Origin: a bacterium
GTDB lineage: Bacteria > Patescibacteriota > Saccharimonadia > Saccharimonadales > UBA4665
DNA: 55,276 nucleotides
Direction: 5' to 3'
Assembly: GCA_021800155.1 (NCBI GenBank)
Contig: JAJYZG010000004.1
Span: 1 to 55,276 of the forward strand
Shown here: in pieces, positions 43,704 through 52,749 of the stretch
Numbering within the stretch: the stretch's first letter is position 1
Layout of the letters: each line of letters opens with the position of its first letter
The notes under the pieces: model-generated
What the model was told of the DNA's origin: nothing
Seen by the model: the letters and a program-made list of their open reading frames with translations, nothing else
The model's database searches: none
Made by a program: the position numbers and the translations under genes

Positions 43704-44975
43704 GACGGGTTGCGCTTTAATATCCAAGATGGATCTGTTGTGAATACTAAGTTTGCTGCTTATATTACGGATCAACCTAGTTCTTTCAAAATCTGTACCT
43801 GACTCAAGTACATACTTTGAGTAGGCATGGAAGGACTCGGCAAGTCTAAAGTTGCTGTTTGTAGCTTTAACCATTAGCGCAAACTTTTTAATAGCTTCAA
43901 GAAGTCCGGGTTCAACCGCTTTCTCGTCCAGCCTAAGACTACCTACTTTACCGAGCAATTCTTCAATTATTCTTTCTTCTTTTACATAAGGTTCAGGACA
44001 GCTGTAATCAACTTGACGTGAGCAGTGATAATAAACGTGTCGGTTTTTACCGCCATCGACCCTTTTCTTGAATTTTTCCTCACCAACTATTTGTGACCCG
44101 CAGCTGGCGCATGTAAGAAATCTGCGGAAGGGAAACTCTTTAGCTCCCCACTTAGACTTCTGTGGAGCGTCAAGCTGAGTTTGTACCATATCAAATAACT
44201 CCTTACTTACTAGCTTTGGGTGTGAGCCATCGTACCAAGTACCACTTTTCTTTGGATATTCAAAACTACCATAGTAAAAGGGATTCTTAAGCATAAGATA
44301 AATCTGACTAATGGTGACCTTCTTTCCAGCTCTAGTCGTAAAACCACTCTCATCCAGCCAATGTTTTATTGTCCGTCCACTATTTTGTTTAAGCGCAACG
44401 CGTTCAAACATATCTTTTATAAATGGTGCTCGCTCCGGATCTTCAACAATATCCTTTATGCCATTAAAAGCTCTATTGTAATAACCTATTGGTGGCATAC
44501 ACGGTCGCCAACCCATCTCGCACTTAGCTCGAATGCCTCGTTTTACGTTAACGCCTCTGTTATCATTTTCTAATTTCGCTTGACTACAAAGGATCATAAG
44601 CAAGAATTTTTCATTTGGCGTATTACTAAAACTCTGACCAAAAGTACGTATATGGATCAGCTTTCCTGAGTCCATGAGATCCACTAATGAACCGAGATCG
44701 CCAGCATTTCTAGACAATCGATCAGGAGCCCACGTCAGGACTCCTTGGAACTTATCGGTGCGAAGATCTGATAGTAGCTCCAAGAAAACTGGTCGCTGTC
44801 CTGATTGCTTTGCTGAGTGGCTTTCTTGTTTGATTTCGATAACATTTAAGCCGTCACGTTCGGCCATGCTAGTCATTTCTTTGATTTGCGAGTCAATGGA
44901 CATAGCTTGTCTTTCGTCACTTTCGGTTGATTTACGGGCATACAGACAATACTTTATCTCTTGTTTTGTTTCCAT
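43683..44975 (-). CDS. Large serine recombinase
   Basis: From the ATG at 44975 the product has 430 residues; a TTG at 44984 is an alternative start. The resolvase domain begins YCLYARKSTESDERQ with nucleophile Ser16, and DRLSRNAGDLGSL follows. The Recombinase domain spans about residues 150-260 (MPPIGYYNRAFNG). A zinc ribbon lies at CASCG and CSRQVDYSC. Such enzymes integrate and excise phages and islands at att sites. It probably mobilised the adjoining CBASS or restriction module; its att sites were not identified. Confidence 0.93.
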   Translation of the reverse strand: METKQEIKYCLYARKSTESDERQAMSIDSQIKEMTSMAERDGLNVIEIKQESHSAKQSGQRPVFLELLSDLRTDKFQGVLTWAPDRLSRNAGDLGSLVDLMDSGKLIHIRTFGQSFSNTPNEKFLLMILCSQAKLENDNRGVNVKRGIRAKCEMGWRPCMPPIGYYNRAFNGIKDIVEDPERAPFIKDMFERVALKQNSGRTIKHWLDESGFTTRAGKKVTISQIYLMLKNPFYYGSFEYPKKSGTWYDGSHPKLVSKELFDMVQTQLDAPQKSKWGAKEFPFRRFLTCASCGSQIVGEEKFKKRVDGGKNRHVYYHCSRQVDYSCPEPYVKEERIIEELLGKVGSLRLDEKAVEPGLLEAIKKFALMVKATNSNFRLAESFHAYSKYVLESGTDFERTRLIRNISSKLSIHNRSILDIKAQPVSSGQKL

Positions 44976-45075
44976 ACTAAGCAAGGTACCGCAAACATTT
45001 TATAAGTCTAGGAGTTTATCTTTTAATTAACAGGTGTAAAAGTGTTAACATTATTACATAATACAAGGATTTAAT

Positions 45076-45726
45076 TTGTCTGTACCAATAGCCCACAAAT
45101 CTAAGAAGAGAATTCGTGATCATGGCGAGGTCTTTACTCATGAAAAAGAAGTTAATGCCATGCTTGATCTTGTTAAGAGAGAGACCGAGAGAATCGACTC
45201 TAGATTTCTTGAACCGGCGTGTGGCACTGGAAATTTCCTATATGAAATATTGAGAAGAAAGCTAGAAATTGTTAAACAACGGTATAGAAAAAGTCAATTT
45301 GAATATGAAAAATACGCCATCATAGCCGTTTCCAGTATCTACGGAGTGGATCTTTTGGAAGATAACGTACAAGAGTGCGTCGACAGGTTATATAAGTTAT
45401 TTGATGAGGAATACGCCCGTCTCTACAAAAATAAATGTAAGGCTTCATGTAGAAACAGTGTTAGCTTTATTCTGTCAAAAAATATAATTCAAGGTGATGC
45501 ATTAACGCTTAAAACTCCGGATGAATCAAAAGCTATTGTGTTTTCAGAATGGAATATAGCTAAAGACAACTTAGTAAAAAGACGCGATTATACGCTGGCC
45601 AATTTATTAGAAAACGCACTTCCTGAGCCAGGTTCACTGTTTGAGATATTGGGAGAAAACGCATTTATACCCCGCCCAATAGCTGATTACCCGCTTACAC
45701 ATTTTCTTAAAATAGGAGAGCCATGA
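45076..45726 (+). CDS. N6-adenine methyltransferase-like protein with motif I only
   Basis: The 216-residue protein opens with DHGEVFTHEKEVNAMLDL (motif X-like). FLEPACGTGNF at 44-54 is the SAM-binding motif I, YGVDLLEDN a motif II and IIQGDAL a motif III. Where the catalytic NPPY should occur it reads SEWN (157-160), so it probably cannot methylate alone. A TTG start is supported by AAGGA at 45065-45069. It overlaps the next gene by 4 nt and may act as its partner. Confidence 0.75.
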   Translation: MSVPIAHKSKKRIRDHGEVFTHEKEVNAMLDLVKRETERIDSRFLEPACGTGNFLYEILRRKLEIVKQRYRKSQFEYEKYAIIAVSSIYGVDLLEDNVQECVDRLYKLFDEEYARLYKNKCKASCRNSVSFILSKNIIQGDALTLKTPDESKAIVFSEWNIAKDNLVKRRDYTLANLLENALPEPGSLFEILGENAFIPRPIADYPLTHFLKIGEP

Positions 45727-47225
45727 TTGAAACTACTTACAACCCAGATGTCTTGACTTGCTTGGCTAACCTAAGTAACGATGAAGTGTTTACTCCTCCT
45801 AAGTTGGCAAACGCCATGCTTGATTTGCTGCCAAAGGAGCTCTGGAGCGACAAAAATGCGACATTTCTAGACCCAGTATCGAAAAGTGGCGTGTTTCTGA
45901 GAGAAATTGCAAAACGATTAATGACAGGATTAGCTGATCAAATTCCAGATGTGCAAAAACGAATAGATCATATCTACACAAACCAACTGTATGGTATGGC
46001 TATAACTGAACTTACTGCATTGCTTAGCAGGCGCAGCTTATATTGCAGCAAAACCGCAAACGGTAAGTATTCAATCGTCACTACTTTAGATAGTGAGGAC
46101 GGAAATATCGAGTTCATTCGAACCGAGCACAGATGGTTCAACGATCATTGCGTTTTTTGTGGGGCTAACAAAGCCGAATATGATCGTAGCGAAGATTTGG
46201 AAACCCATGCATATAAGTTTATTCACACTAATAATCCAAAGGAGTTATACAAAATGAGATTTGATGTCATTATTGGCAATCCACCGTATCAATTAAGTGA
46301 CGGCGGCTTTGGTACAAGTGCTACGCCAATCTATCAAAAGTTTGTAGAGCAAGCTACCAAGCTACAGCCACGCTATTTGTCTATGATAATCCCTGCCCGT
46401 TGGTACAGCGGAGGTAAAGGATTAGACGAATTTCGAGACAAAATGCTACATGACAACCATGTTCGCCAAATTGTTGATTATCCTGAGGCAATCGATGCTT
46501 TCAGCGGCGTACAAATCAAGGGCGGTGTTATGTACTTCTTATGGGACCGTGACCACGCCGGAGATGTCAAAGTATCCACGTTTAAGAAAGATAGAATTAC
46601 TTCTACGATGGAGAGACCTTTATTGGAAAAGGGTGCATCAACATTTATCCGTTATAACGAAGCCATAAGTATCTTAGATAAGATACTGGCGAAGAATGAA
46701 GAGAGCCTCTCCCTTCAAATTAGCTCATCTAAACCTTTTGGACTCAGGACATTCTTTAAGGGAAAAAAACAAAAGTTCGAAGAATCGGTTGCTCTATATC
46801 AAAATGGCGGTGTAGGTTATGTCAGCCGAGCAGAACTATTACAAAATAAGGAAATTGTTGATAAGTACAAAGTGCTTGTACCTGCACTAGGCAGTGGTAG
46901 CGATTCGTTTCCCCACCCTATACTCGGTAAACCAATTGTTGTTGCCCCAAATAGCGCATGTACTGAAACTTACATTGTTGTTGGCGCATATGATAATGAG
47001 CAACAGGCAAAGAATTTAGCAACCTATGTTTCAACTCGCTTTCTTCGTTTCTTAGTACTACTTCGTAAGAATACACAACACGCAACATCAAAAGTCTATC
47101 AATTTGTTCCAAGTCAGGATTTTAATGAATCATGGACTGACGAAAAACTATATGAAAAGTATGGGATAACTCCGGAAGAAGTTGAGTTTATAGAGTCTAT
47201 GATCCGACCTATGGAGCTTAATTAA
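45723..47225 (+). CDS. Eco57I-like DNA methyltransferase
   Basis: The 500-residue protein has EVFTPPKLANAMLDLL near the N-terminus and a changed motif I, FLDPVSKSGVFL (48-59), lacking the GxG pattern. A zinc-like CVFC is at 143-146. The catalytic NPPY is at 186-189, followed by YLSMIIPARWYSGGKGLDEF. The C-terminal half is probably a target-recognition domain. It should modify adenine in DNA for the linked restriction protein. Its motif state is the reverse of the upstream protein, suggesting they work as a pair. Confidence 0.85.
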   Translation: MIETTYNPDVLTCLANLSNDEVFTPPKLANAMLDLLPKELWSDKNATFLDPVSKSGVFLREIAKRLMTGLADQIPDVQKRIDHIYTNQLYGMAITELTALLSRRSLYCSKTANGKYSIVTTLDSEDGNIEFIRTEHRWFNDHCVFCGANKAEYDRSEDLETHAYKFIHTNNPKELYKMRFDVIIGNPPYQLSDGGFGTSATPIYQKFVEQATKLQPRYLSMIIPARWYSGGKGLDEFRDKMLHDNHVRQIVDYPEAIDAFSGVQIKGGVMYFLWDRDHAGDVKVSTFKKDRITSTMERPLLEKGASTFIRYNEAISILDKILAKNEESLSLQISSSKPFGLRTFFKGKKQKFEESVALYQNGGVGYVSRAELLQNKEIVDKYKVLVPALGSGSDSFPHPILGKPIVVAPNSACTETYIVVGAYDNEQQAKNLATYVSTRFLRFLVLLRKNTQHATSKVYQFVPSQDFNESWTDEKLYEKYGITPEEVEFIESMIRPMELN

Positions 47226-49735
47226 TGACACAGCGGTTTTTCCCTGGTCGCCCAGATGCAGACCCGCGCATATACGCCTATGAACTTCCCAATTCTTTGG
47301 AACATAGAGGGCTAATTAAAGTTGGCTACACAACACGAAAGTCCGTAGATCGTATAAAAGAACAACTTGGCACAGCCGGAATTACCCCGACCATTTTATT
47401 AGATGAGCCTGCTGTTAAATATGACGGTACTTATTTTACAGATCATAACGTTCACCGAGTGCTACTTAGTAAAGGTATTATCAATTCAGGTGGCGAGTGG
47501 TTTAAAGCTTCTCTAGCCCAAGTGAAGGCAGCTATTCTTGCTGTACAATCTGGAGAAGAGAATGTCGACAATCGTACAGATAATTTCAGTATGCGACCTG
47601 AGCAGAAAGAAGCCGTTGAAAAAACTGCTAGTTACTTTTTGCATGCTCAAGCGGAAAACCCACATAAGACTCCTCACTTCTTATGGAACGCCAAAATGCG
47701 TTTCGGTAAAACATTTACCACTTATCAATTAGCCAAAAAGATGAACTGGAACCGTGTACTTGTATTAACATTTAAGCCTGCAGTAGAAAACGCATGGGAA
47801 GAAGACTTAAAAAATCATATGGATTTTGAAGGTTGGCAATTTATTTCTAACCATAGCCTGAACCAAGTCGACGATTTAGACAAGAACCTGCCTATTGTCT
47901 GTTTTGGATCATTCCAGGATTTTCTAGGTAAAAACAAGGTTGGTGGCATTAAGGCTAAGAACGAGTGGGTTCATAAGACTGAATGGGATGCTGTAGTGTT
48001 TGACGAATATCACTATGGCGCTTGGCGCGAGAATGCTAAGGATTTATTCGAAGCAGAAGATACCGACGAAGAAAAATTCGCTCAGGGTGAAGGCATTGAG
48101 TACTTCGAGGAAGAAAATGTATCTACAGCAATTAAAACAAAACACTATCTATACTTATCAGGCACTCCCTTTAGGGCAATCGCGTCTGGAGAATTTATTG
48201 AGGATCAAATTTACAACTGGACATACAGTGATGAACAAAGAGCAAAGGAAAACTGGAATATCTCTGACGGGCCGAATCCATATGCCACTCTACCTAGAAT
48301 GGTAATGATGACCTATAAATTACCCGAGAGTATCGCTGAGGTTGCTGATCGCGGAGAATTTGACGAGTTTGATCTTAATCAGTTCTTTAAAGCGGAAGGC
48401 ACAGGTAATGCAGCACGTTTCATTTACGAAGACGAAGTACAAAAGTGGCTCGACCTTATTCGTGGTGCATATAATGAAACTACCATAGATGACTTAAAAC
48501 TTGGGGCTAAAAAGCCTCCTATGCCTTTTTCTCATGCCCCATTACTGCAAAGCCTTACTCACACCTTCTGGTTTTTGCCGAGCGTAGCAAGCTGCCACGC
48601 AATGTCGGAGCTGCTTTCTAGACGCAATAACGTTTTCTATCACGACTATAAGGTCGTCGTAGCCGCTGGTGCAAAAGCTGGTATAGGTCTCGACGCACTA
48701 CCACCCGTAAAGAAAGCAATGGACGATCCGCTAAAAACAAAGACAATAACCCTCTCGTGCGGAAAGTTAACAACCGGGGTATCAGTTAAGCCCTGGAGTG
48801 GCATCTTCATGCTCCGAAGTACATCAAGCCCAGAAACATACTTCCAGGCAGCATTTCGCGTACAAACGCCTTGGACAATCCCTAATGAAAACGGCACAAC
48901 AACTATTCTTAAAGAAGAGTGCTATATATTCGACTTCGCACTAAACCGTGCACTTCGACAAATAGCTGAATATAGTGATCGGCTTAGTATTAACGAAGAA
49001 CGTCCGGAGAAAAAAGTAGAAGAGTTTATCCACTTCTTACCAGTTCTAGCTTATGACGGTAGCTCAATGAAACAGATTGATGCCGCCGGAGTACTTGATA
49101 TAGCTATGAGTGGCACAACTGCTACGCTTTTGGCGCGACGCTGGGAAAGTGCACTGCTTGTAAATGTTGATAATGCCACGCTAGCTCGCCTAATGGCTAG
49201 CGAGGAAGCGATGCAAGCACTTATGAATATTGAGGGTTTTCGTAGCCTTAACCAAGATATTGAAACGATTATTAACAAAACAGAAAAAGTTAAAGATTTA
49301 AAGGCTGAAGCAAATGAGCGCGACCTAACCCCTAAGGAGAAAAAGGAGCTTTCTGAAGACGAAAAGGAATATAAAGGCAAACGAAGGCAAATTCAAGAAA
49401 AGCTTATAAAGTTTGCTACACGAATCCCGATATTTATGTACCTAACCGACTATCGTGAAGAAACCTTAAAAGATATAATCACACAGCTCGAGCCTGGTTT
49501 ATTTAAGAAGGTCACTGGCTTATCTATAAAAGATTTTGAGTTATTGGTTAGTCTCGGTGTATTTAACGACAACTTAATGAATGACGCCGTATATAAGTTC
49601 AAACGCTATGAAGACCCGAGCTTAACATATAGTGGCGTAAATAAGCATGCGGGTGAAAAGATTGGCCTCTTCAATACCGTAATCGAAGCAAATGAATTTA
49701 AGAACCGAGTATTCGAGGATACGCCCACATTGTAA
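47225..49735 (+). CDS. GIY-YIG nuclease fused to SF2 helicase (restriction subunit)
   Basis: The 836-residue protein starts with a T5orf172-type GIY-YIG domain (about residues 14-105): IYAYEL with Tyr17, IKVGYTT, Arg43 and Glu91 in GGEWFK. A DEAD/ResIII-like helicase follows, with Walker A-like MRFGKTFT (158-165), DEYH at 260-263, LSGTPFRA and a helicase C region with FQAAFRVQTPW. A charged helix near residues 690-720 precedes the C-terminus. It should translocate on and cut unmodified DNA. Its start overlaps the methyltransferase stop by 1 nt. Confidence 0.85.
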   Translation: MTQRFFPGRPDADPRIYAYELPNSLEHRGLIKVGYTTRKSVDRIKEQLGTAGITPTILLDEPAVKYDGTYFTDHNVHRVLLSKGIINSGGEWFKASLAQVKAAILAVQSGEENVDNRTDNFSMRPEQKEAVEKTASYFLHAQAENPHKTPHFLWNAKMRFGKTFTTYQLAKKMNWNRVLVLTFKPAVENAWEEDLKNHMDFEGWQFISNHSLNQVDDLDKNLPIVCFGSFQDFLGKNKVGGIKAKNEWVHKTEWDAVVFDEYHYGAWRENAKDLFEAEDTDEEKFAQGEGIEYFEEENVSTAIKTKHYLYLSGTPFRAIASGEFIEDQIYNWTYSDEQRAKENWNISDGPNPYATLPRMVMMTYKLPESIAEVADRGEFDEFDLNQFFKAEGTGNAARFIYEDEVQKWLDLIRGAYNETTIDDLKLGAKKPPMPFSHAPLLQSLTHTFWFLPSVASCHAMSELLSRRNNVFYHDYKVVVAAGAKAGIGLDALPPVKKAMDDPLKTKTITLSCGKLTTGVSVKPWSGIFMLRSTSSPETYFQAAFRVQTPWTIPNENGTTTILKEECYIFDFALNRALRQIAEYSDRLSINEERPEKKVEEFIHFLPVLAYDGSSMKQIDAAGVLDIAMSGTTATLLARRWESALLVNVDNATLARLMASEEAMQALMNIEGFRSLNQDIETIINKTEKVKDLKAEANERDLTPKEKKELSEDEKEYKGKRRQIQEKLIKFATRIPIFMYLTDYREETLKDIITQLEPGLFKKVTGLSIKDFELLVSLGVFNDNLMNDAVYKFKRYEDPSLTYSGVNKHAGEKIGLFNTVIEANEFKNRVFEDTPTL

Positions 49736-49748
49736 TCTGACACTTTCT

Positions 49749-50174
49749 TTAGGTGGCAGACTGTTCGGCCAGTGATTTCAAGTTTTTCATAGTCTCAATC
49801 ATATGATCGATTTCTTCATTGGATAGCTTCCTAGGAATTCGATCATCAGGTCCTTCCCAAGTATGAGCTGGTCCTCGAGGCCCCTTGCCAGGTTTTTTAT
49901 ATTCCTCTCTGTGATGCTCGAGCCAATAAGTAGATGCTTTCAGGTCTCCGCCCTTAATTTTTGAGACAATCTGCGACTCAGCAAGGTCAGATATAGTTTC
50001 GGTGCCTTGCCAAATCGCAGCTTTACAAGCTTGAGCGAATAGGTTGTCCTCTTGAAGCCAACGGTAATAGGTCGCTCGGGAAATCCCGACCGATTTACAA
50101 GCTATTTCAATTATCCTAACTTCCGATAACCGTTGAAGTAGCTGGGCCTTGGTTTGCTCCTTGTTCTTGGCCAT
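49749..50174 (-). CDS. Terminase-small-subunit-like HTH protein
   Basis: The 141-residue protein has a helix-turn-helix (EIACKSVGISRATYYRWLQE), followed by a helical segment with GTETISDLAESQIVSKIKGG and STYWLEHHREEY. This is typical of phage phBC6A51-type or terminase small-subunit proteins that bind packaging sites. No large terminase follows; the restriction operon ends 13 nt away on the other strand. Its first 59 bp overlap the end of the ParB-methyltransferase gene. Confidence 0.65.
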   Translation of the reverse strand: MAKNKEQTKAQLLQRLSEVRIIEIACKSVGISRATYYRWLQEDNLFAQACKAAIWQGTETISDLAESQIVSKIKGGDLKASTYWLEHHREEYKKPGKGPRGPAHTWEGPDDRIPRKLSNEEIDHMIETMKNLKSLAEQSAT

Positions 50175-51495
50175 TTAGTTTAACCCGTTTCAATCCCGTT
50201 AGTTTTTCCCATCGTTTGATTGCAACTTCTGTATAGATTGGTGATTTCTCCATGAGGTAGGAGCGCCTTTTTAGCTTTGTTGAAGCAATTAGTGTACTGC
50301 CACTCCCACAGAATGGCTCTATTACTAAATCTCCTCGCTTTGTTAAGACCTTAATGTATGGGATTAGTATATCTATAGGCTTTGTTCCAAAGATTACGCC
50401 CTGTCCCGAGTGCTTTTCGTCACCGGCATTAAACTCTATGAAATCAGTTGGTTGGTAGCGCTTACCTTTATCGTAGCCTTCCCATTGTGGTTTTCCGGCA
50501 ATAGCATAGAGAGCAGTCTCATATTCTTCCTGTAGGCCATCTGCTTCTTCGTTATGGTTATATGGTACGTTGCCACTGGCACCCACCATAGCGATATCGT
50601 GCTTAGAAAAGAACTTATATTTAGCAGCGAAGCCTTGATGGCGGTTAGGTAGGTGCCAGACGATCATGTTCTTGACCTTCCAATGTTTCTCCATCTCGCT
50701 CCATATAATTCGTAGGTTCTTCCAGTTTTCGTAGCAGATAATGCTGAAGTCAGCTTTGGCATGATTGGCAACATTAGCCATCCAAAGTTCGGTGAAATTA
50801 TCTGGCAGAACATCTGTTTCGAGATAACGCCTATTACGTTTAGCACCAAAGCCTTCGGTTGGCTTGCCGTGCCTTTTGGCATGAAGATAGTCTAATATAT
50901 AAGGCGGGTCAGTTAAGCACATATCTGCCTTATCGCCATTCATGAGCTTGTCAAAATCAGCCTCTATGGTTGAATCGCCACACATTAAGCGATTATCGCC
51001 CAATTGGTAAACATCCCCCTTCTGGACACTAACTTTGGTGATGTCCAGCTTTTCAAGTTCTTTTTTAAGGTCAAACTGTTCTGGGACTAACTCTTCTATA
51101 TCAAATAGGTCGTCAAGTTCCTCGCTAGTGAAACCTATATCTGCTAGTAGATTTTCGTCGAATTCTTTGAGTAAATCTAAGTCCCAAGCACCCAGATTCT
51201 TATTTAAACGGATCACTAGTTCTTTTTCTCTCTCTATGTCAGAAATGCTTATATATACGACAGGTACTTTTGTAATACCAATTTCTCCTGCAACCTTAAG
51301 TCGAAAATGTCCACCTATTACTACATTTTCTCTGTTAGGCGCGTTATTAACGATCAGAGGATCAACTAGACCAAACCTACTGATACTTTCCTTTAGGTCT
51401 GCTGCCGCCAGCTCATCCCAAACTCTGGGGTTATATTCAGTCGGCCTCAGTTTCTTGATGTCTATGTACTGTATTATTATGTCTGAATTTTTCAT
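50116..51495 (-). CDS. ParB-like nuclease domain fused to DNA methyltransferase
   Basis: The 459-residue protein has an N-terminal ParB/sulfiredoxin-like domain (YNPRVWDE, VVIGGHFRLKVA). A DNA methylase follows, with DPPY at 196-199 and IEPFCGSGSTLIAS near the C-terminus; order DPPY first, FxGxG last, gives a beta-class enzyme. Such fusions are common in phages and prophages next to terminase genes. It may protect phage DNA from host restriction. It is transcribed with the HTH gene downstream. Confidence 0.9.
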   Translation of the reverse strand: MKNSDIIIQYIDIKKLRPTEYNPRVWDELAAADLKESISRFGLVDPLIVNNAPNRENVVIGGHFRLKVAGEIGITKVPVVYISISDIEREKELVIRLNKNLGAWDLDLLKEFDENLLADIGFTSEELDDLFDIEELVPEQFDLKKELEKLDITKVSVQKGDVYQLGDNRLMCGDSTIEADFDKLMNGDKADMCLTDPPYILDYLHAKRHGKPTEGFGAKRNRRYLETDVLPDNFTELWMANVANHAKADFSIICYENWKNLRIIWSEMEKHWKVKNMIVWHLPNRHQGFAAKYKFFSKHDIAMVGASGNVPYNHNEEADGLQEEYETALYAIAGKPQWEGYDKGKRYQPTDFIEFNAGDEKHSGQGVIFGTKPIDILIPYIKVLTKRGDLVIEPFCGSGSTLIASTKLKRRSYLMEKSPIYTEVAIKRWEKLTGLKRVKLNGQEQGANQGPATSTVIGS

Positions 51496-51504
51496 TTCTC
51501 ATCT

Positions 51505-51570
51505 CCAAATTAAAAGACCATAGCGAAATGTAACCAGCTAATCAGCTGATAGTTACTCCTTCCGCTATGG
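51505..51570 (-). terminator. Long hairpin followed by a T-rich tract
   Basis: CCATAGCG (51518-51525) pairs with CGCTATGG (51563-51570). Inside it GTAAC pairs with GTTAC, and an AGCT-rich loop contains the palindrome ATCAGCTGAT. On the minus strand the stem is followed by TCTTTTAATTT. It probably ends transcription of the 190-residue gene before the ParB-methyltransferase gene. Confidence 0.55.
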
Positions 51571-51619
51571 CCTAATTGTTAAAAGTGTCTTGTCGCTTTG
51601 CTTGGCTTTCGCTGACTCC

Positions 51620-52192
51620 TTATATAGCTACTGTCTCGCCTCTTACGTATGACACGCAATTACCCCCACTATCAAAGCATACACAGCCAGAATCAATCCT
51701 TGCCAAACTAAAGGCTAATTTACCCTCTTTGAATGATTGTGGGATTTCCTTCGCCCATTTATTAACTACTTTGCAGCTCTTGGCAATTGTTGGCTGATCG
51801 CTTACTTCCTTATGCCAAACCAGCCTCCTATTTTGTCTTAAGTTGGGTGAATCCGAAATATAATATGCTTCTAATTCATAGCCAAAGCCGTAATAGTTCA
51901 TGGCCTTTAAATCTTTTAGCATCATTTCGATACGCTTCACTTTATTCAAAGCTCTTACTTCGGTGAGATCTTCAACAATTCCCGGTATATCAGCAAACTC
52001 TTTGGGAGATCTAGCTGGTTGCCTTGCTTCAAGAGCTTTCTGGTAAATCAGTACCGCGTTGGCATTATTGGCCGGCAATTTTAGATCACAAATTTCATCA
52101 ATCTTAGATTTTGCCAAACCATTGCTTTTTATGATTTTATCTAGTTGCTTAATGTAAGTTTTGACGTCATCTTTTACCTCTGTTCCTTTCAT
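51620..52192 (-). CDS. Hypothetical phage-like protein
   Basis: I do not recognise this 190-residue protein. It is soluble; the N-terminal half looks helical and the C-terminal half beta-rich, with a Cys cluster (DSGCVCFDSGGNCVSYV). It overlaps the HNH gene by 4 nt, so the two are co-transcribed. Its neighbours suggest a role in phage or mobile-element biology. Confidence 0.6.
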   Translation of the reverse strand: MKGTEVKDDVKTYIKQLDKIIKSNGLAKSKIDEICDLKLPANNANAVLIYQKALEARQPARSPKEFADIPGIVEDLTEVRALNKVKRIEMMLKDLKAMNYYGFGYELEAYYISDSPNLRQNRRLVWHKEVSDQPTIAKSCKVVNKWAKEIPQSFKEGKLAFSLARIDSGCVCFDSGGNCVSYVRGETVAI

Positions 52193-52587
52193 CCTACTAC
52201 CCCCGTATAGCTTATTACGCAGTAATTAGTACCTAAATTGTCACCCTTACTGCGATTATTCCGCCAATGCAAGACTTGAAGATTGCTAACAGCGTCAGTC
52301 CCGCCATGGGCTACAGGCAAGATGTGGTCTATCTCCCAACCCCATTTGCTGTTGGTGTTGCCATAGTCGCTCCATTTGATATAAGCGCCACAGGCATCTT
52401 TCCTCCAGACCCGGGCATCCGAGCCAGGAACAGTAGCCGATTTGTTCCAAACGGCAATCTTCTCCAAATCATTAAAGAAGTTACCGGTAGCTTTTGTGCT
52501 AGGTTTTTTGATATTTAATTTGCCGAGGTGGCCCAAAAGACTGTCGAGTCCTGATCCAGACGGCGATATTGGGTTTAATGGTCCCAT
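52189..52587 (-). CDS. HNH endonuclease
   Basis: The 132-residue protein has the HNH core GWEIDHILPVAHGGTDAVSN followed by LQVLHWRNNRSKGD. Asp87-His88, Asn102 and the Asn/His positions near 107-111 form the beta-beta-alpha metal site. Small HNH proteins beside terminase genes assist phage packaging; free-standing homing nucleases are an alternative. It is divergent from the S24 regulator. Confidence 0.85.
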   Translation of the reverse strand: MGPLNPISPSGSGLDSLLGHLGKLNIKKPSTKATGNFFNDLEKIAVWNKSATVPGSDARVWRKDACGAYIKWSDYGNTNSKWGWEIDHILPVAHGGTDAVSNLQVLHWRNNRSKGDNLGTNYCVISYTGVVG

Positions 52588-52731
52588 AATTTTACCCTCA
52601 CTTATTAATTATTAAGATTTCTGTTCGCTACTCTCGCGCTCTCAGCTTGAGTATCGTTATTTTAATTTTAATTCTTATTGAATAGCCTGTCAATAGTAGT
52701 TAATTTCTTTTACTGTTGTATTATTTATGTA

Positions 52732-52740
52732 TGTTATACT
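52732..52740 (+). promoter_or_regulatory. Extended -10 promoter of the S24 regulator
   Basis: TGTTATACT ends 9 nt before the ATG at 52750, predicting an almost leaderless mRNA. The surrounding TGTATG...GTACACA is partly palindromic and could be an autoregulatory operator. Confidence 0.5.
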
Positions 52741-52749
52741 AAGTACACA

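Noticed and set aside
45076-49735. Calling the operon BREX, DISARM or classical type I/III restriction
   Set aside because: The hallmark genes of those systems (pglZ, brxC, drmA/B, hsdS, mod/res) are absent; only the methyltransferase pair and GIY-YIG helicase are seen.
51518-51570. Integron attC site
   Set aside because: The GTAAC/GTTAC inner arms recall attC, but there is no integrase or cassette array, and the T-tract fits a terminator better.
52678-52749. Longer N-terminus of the S24 regulator
   Set aside because: The segment contains the -10 element and encodes a hydrophobic stretch unlike LexA-type N-termini.
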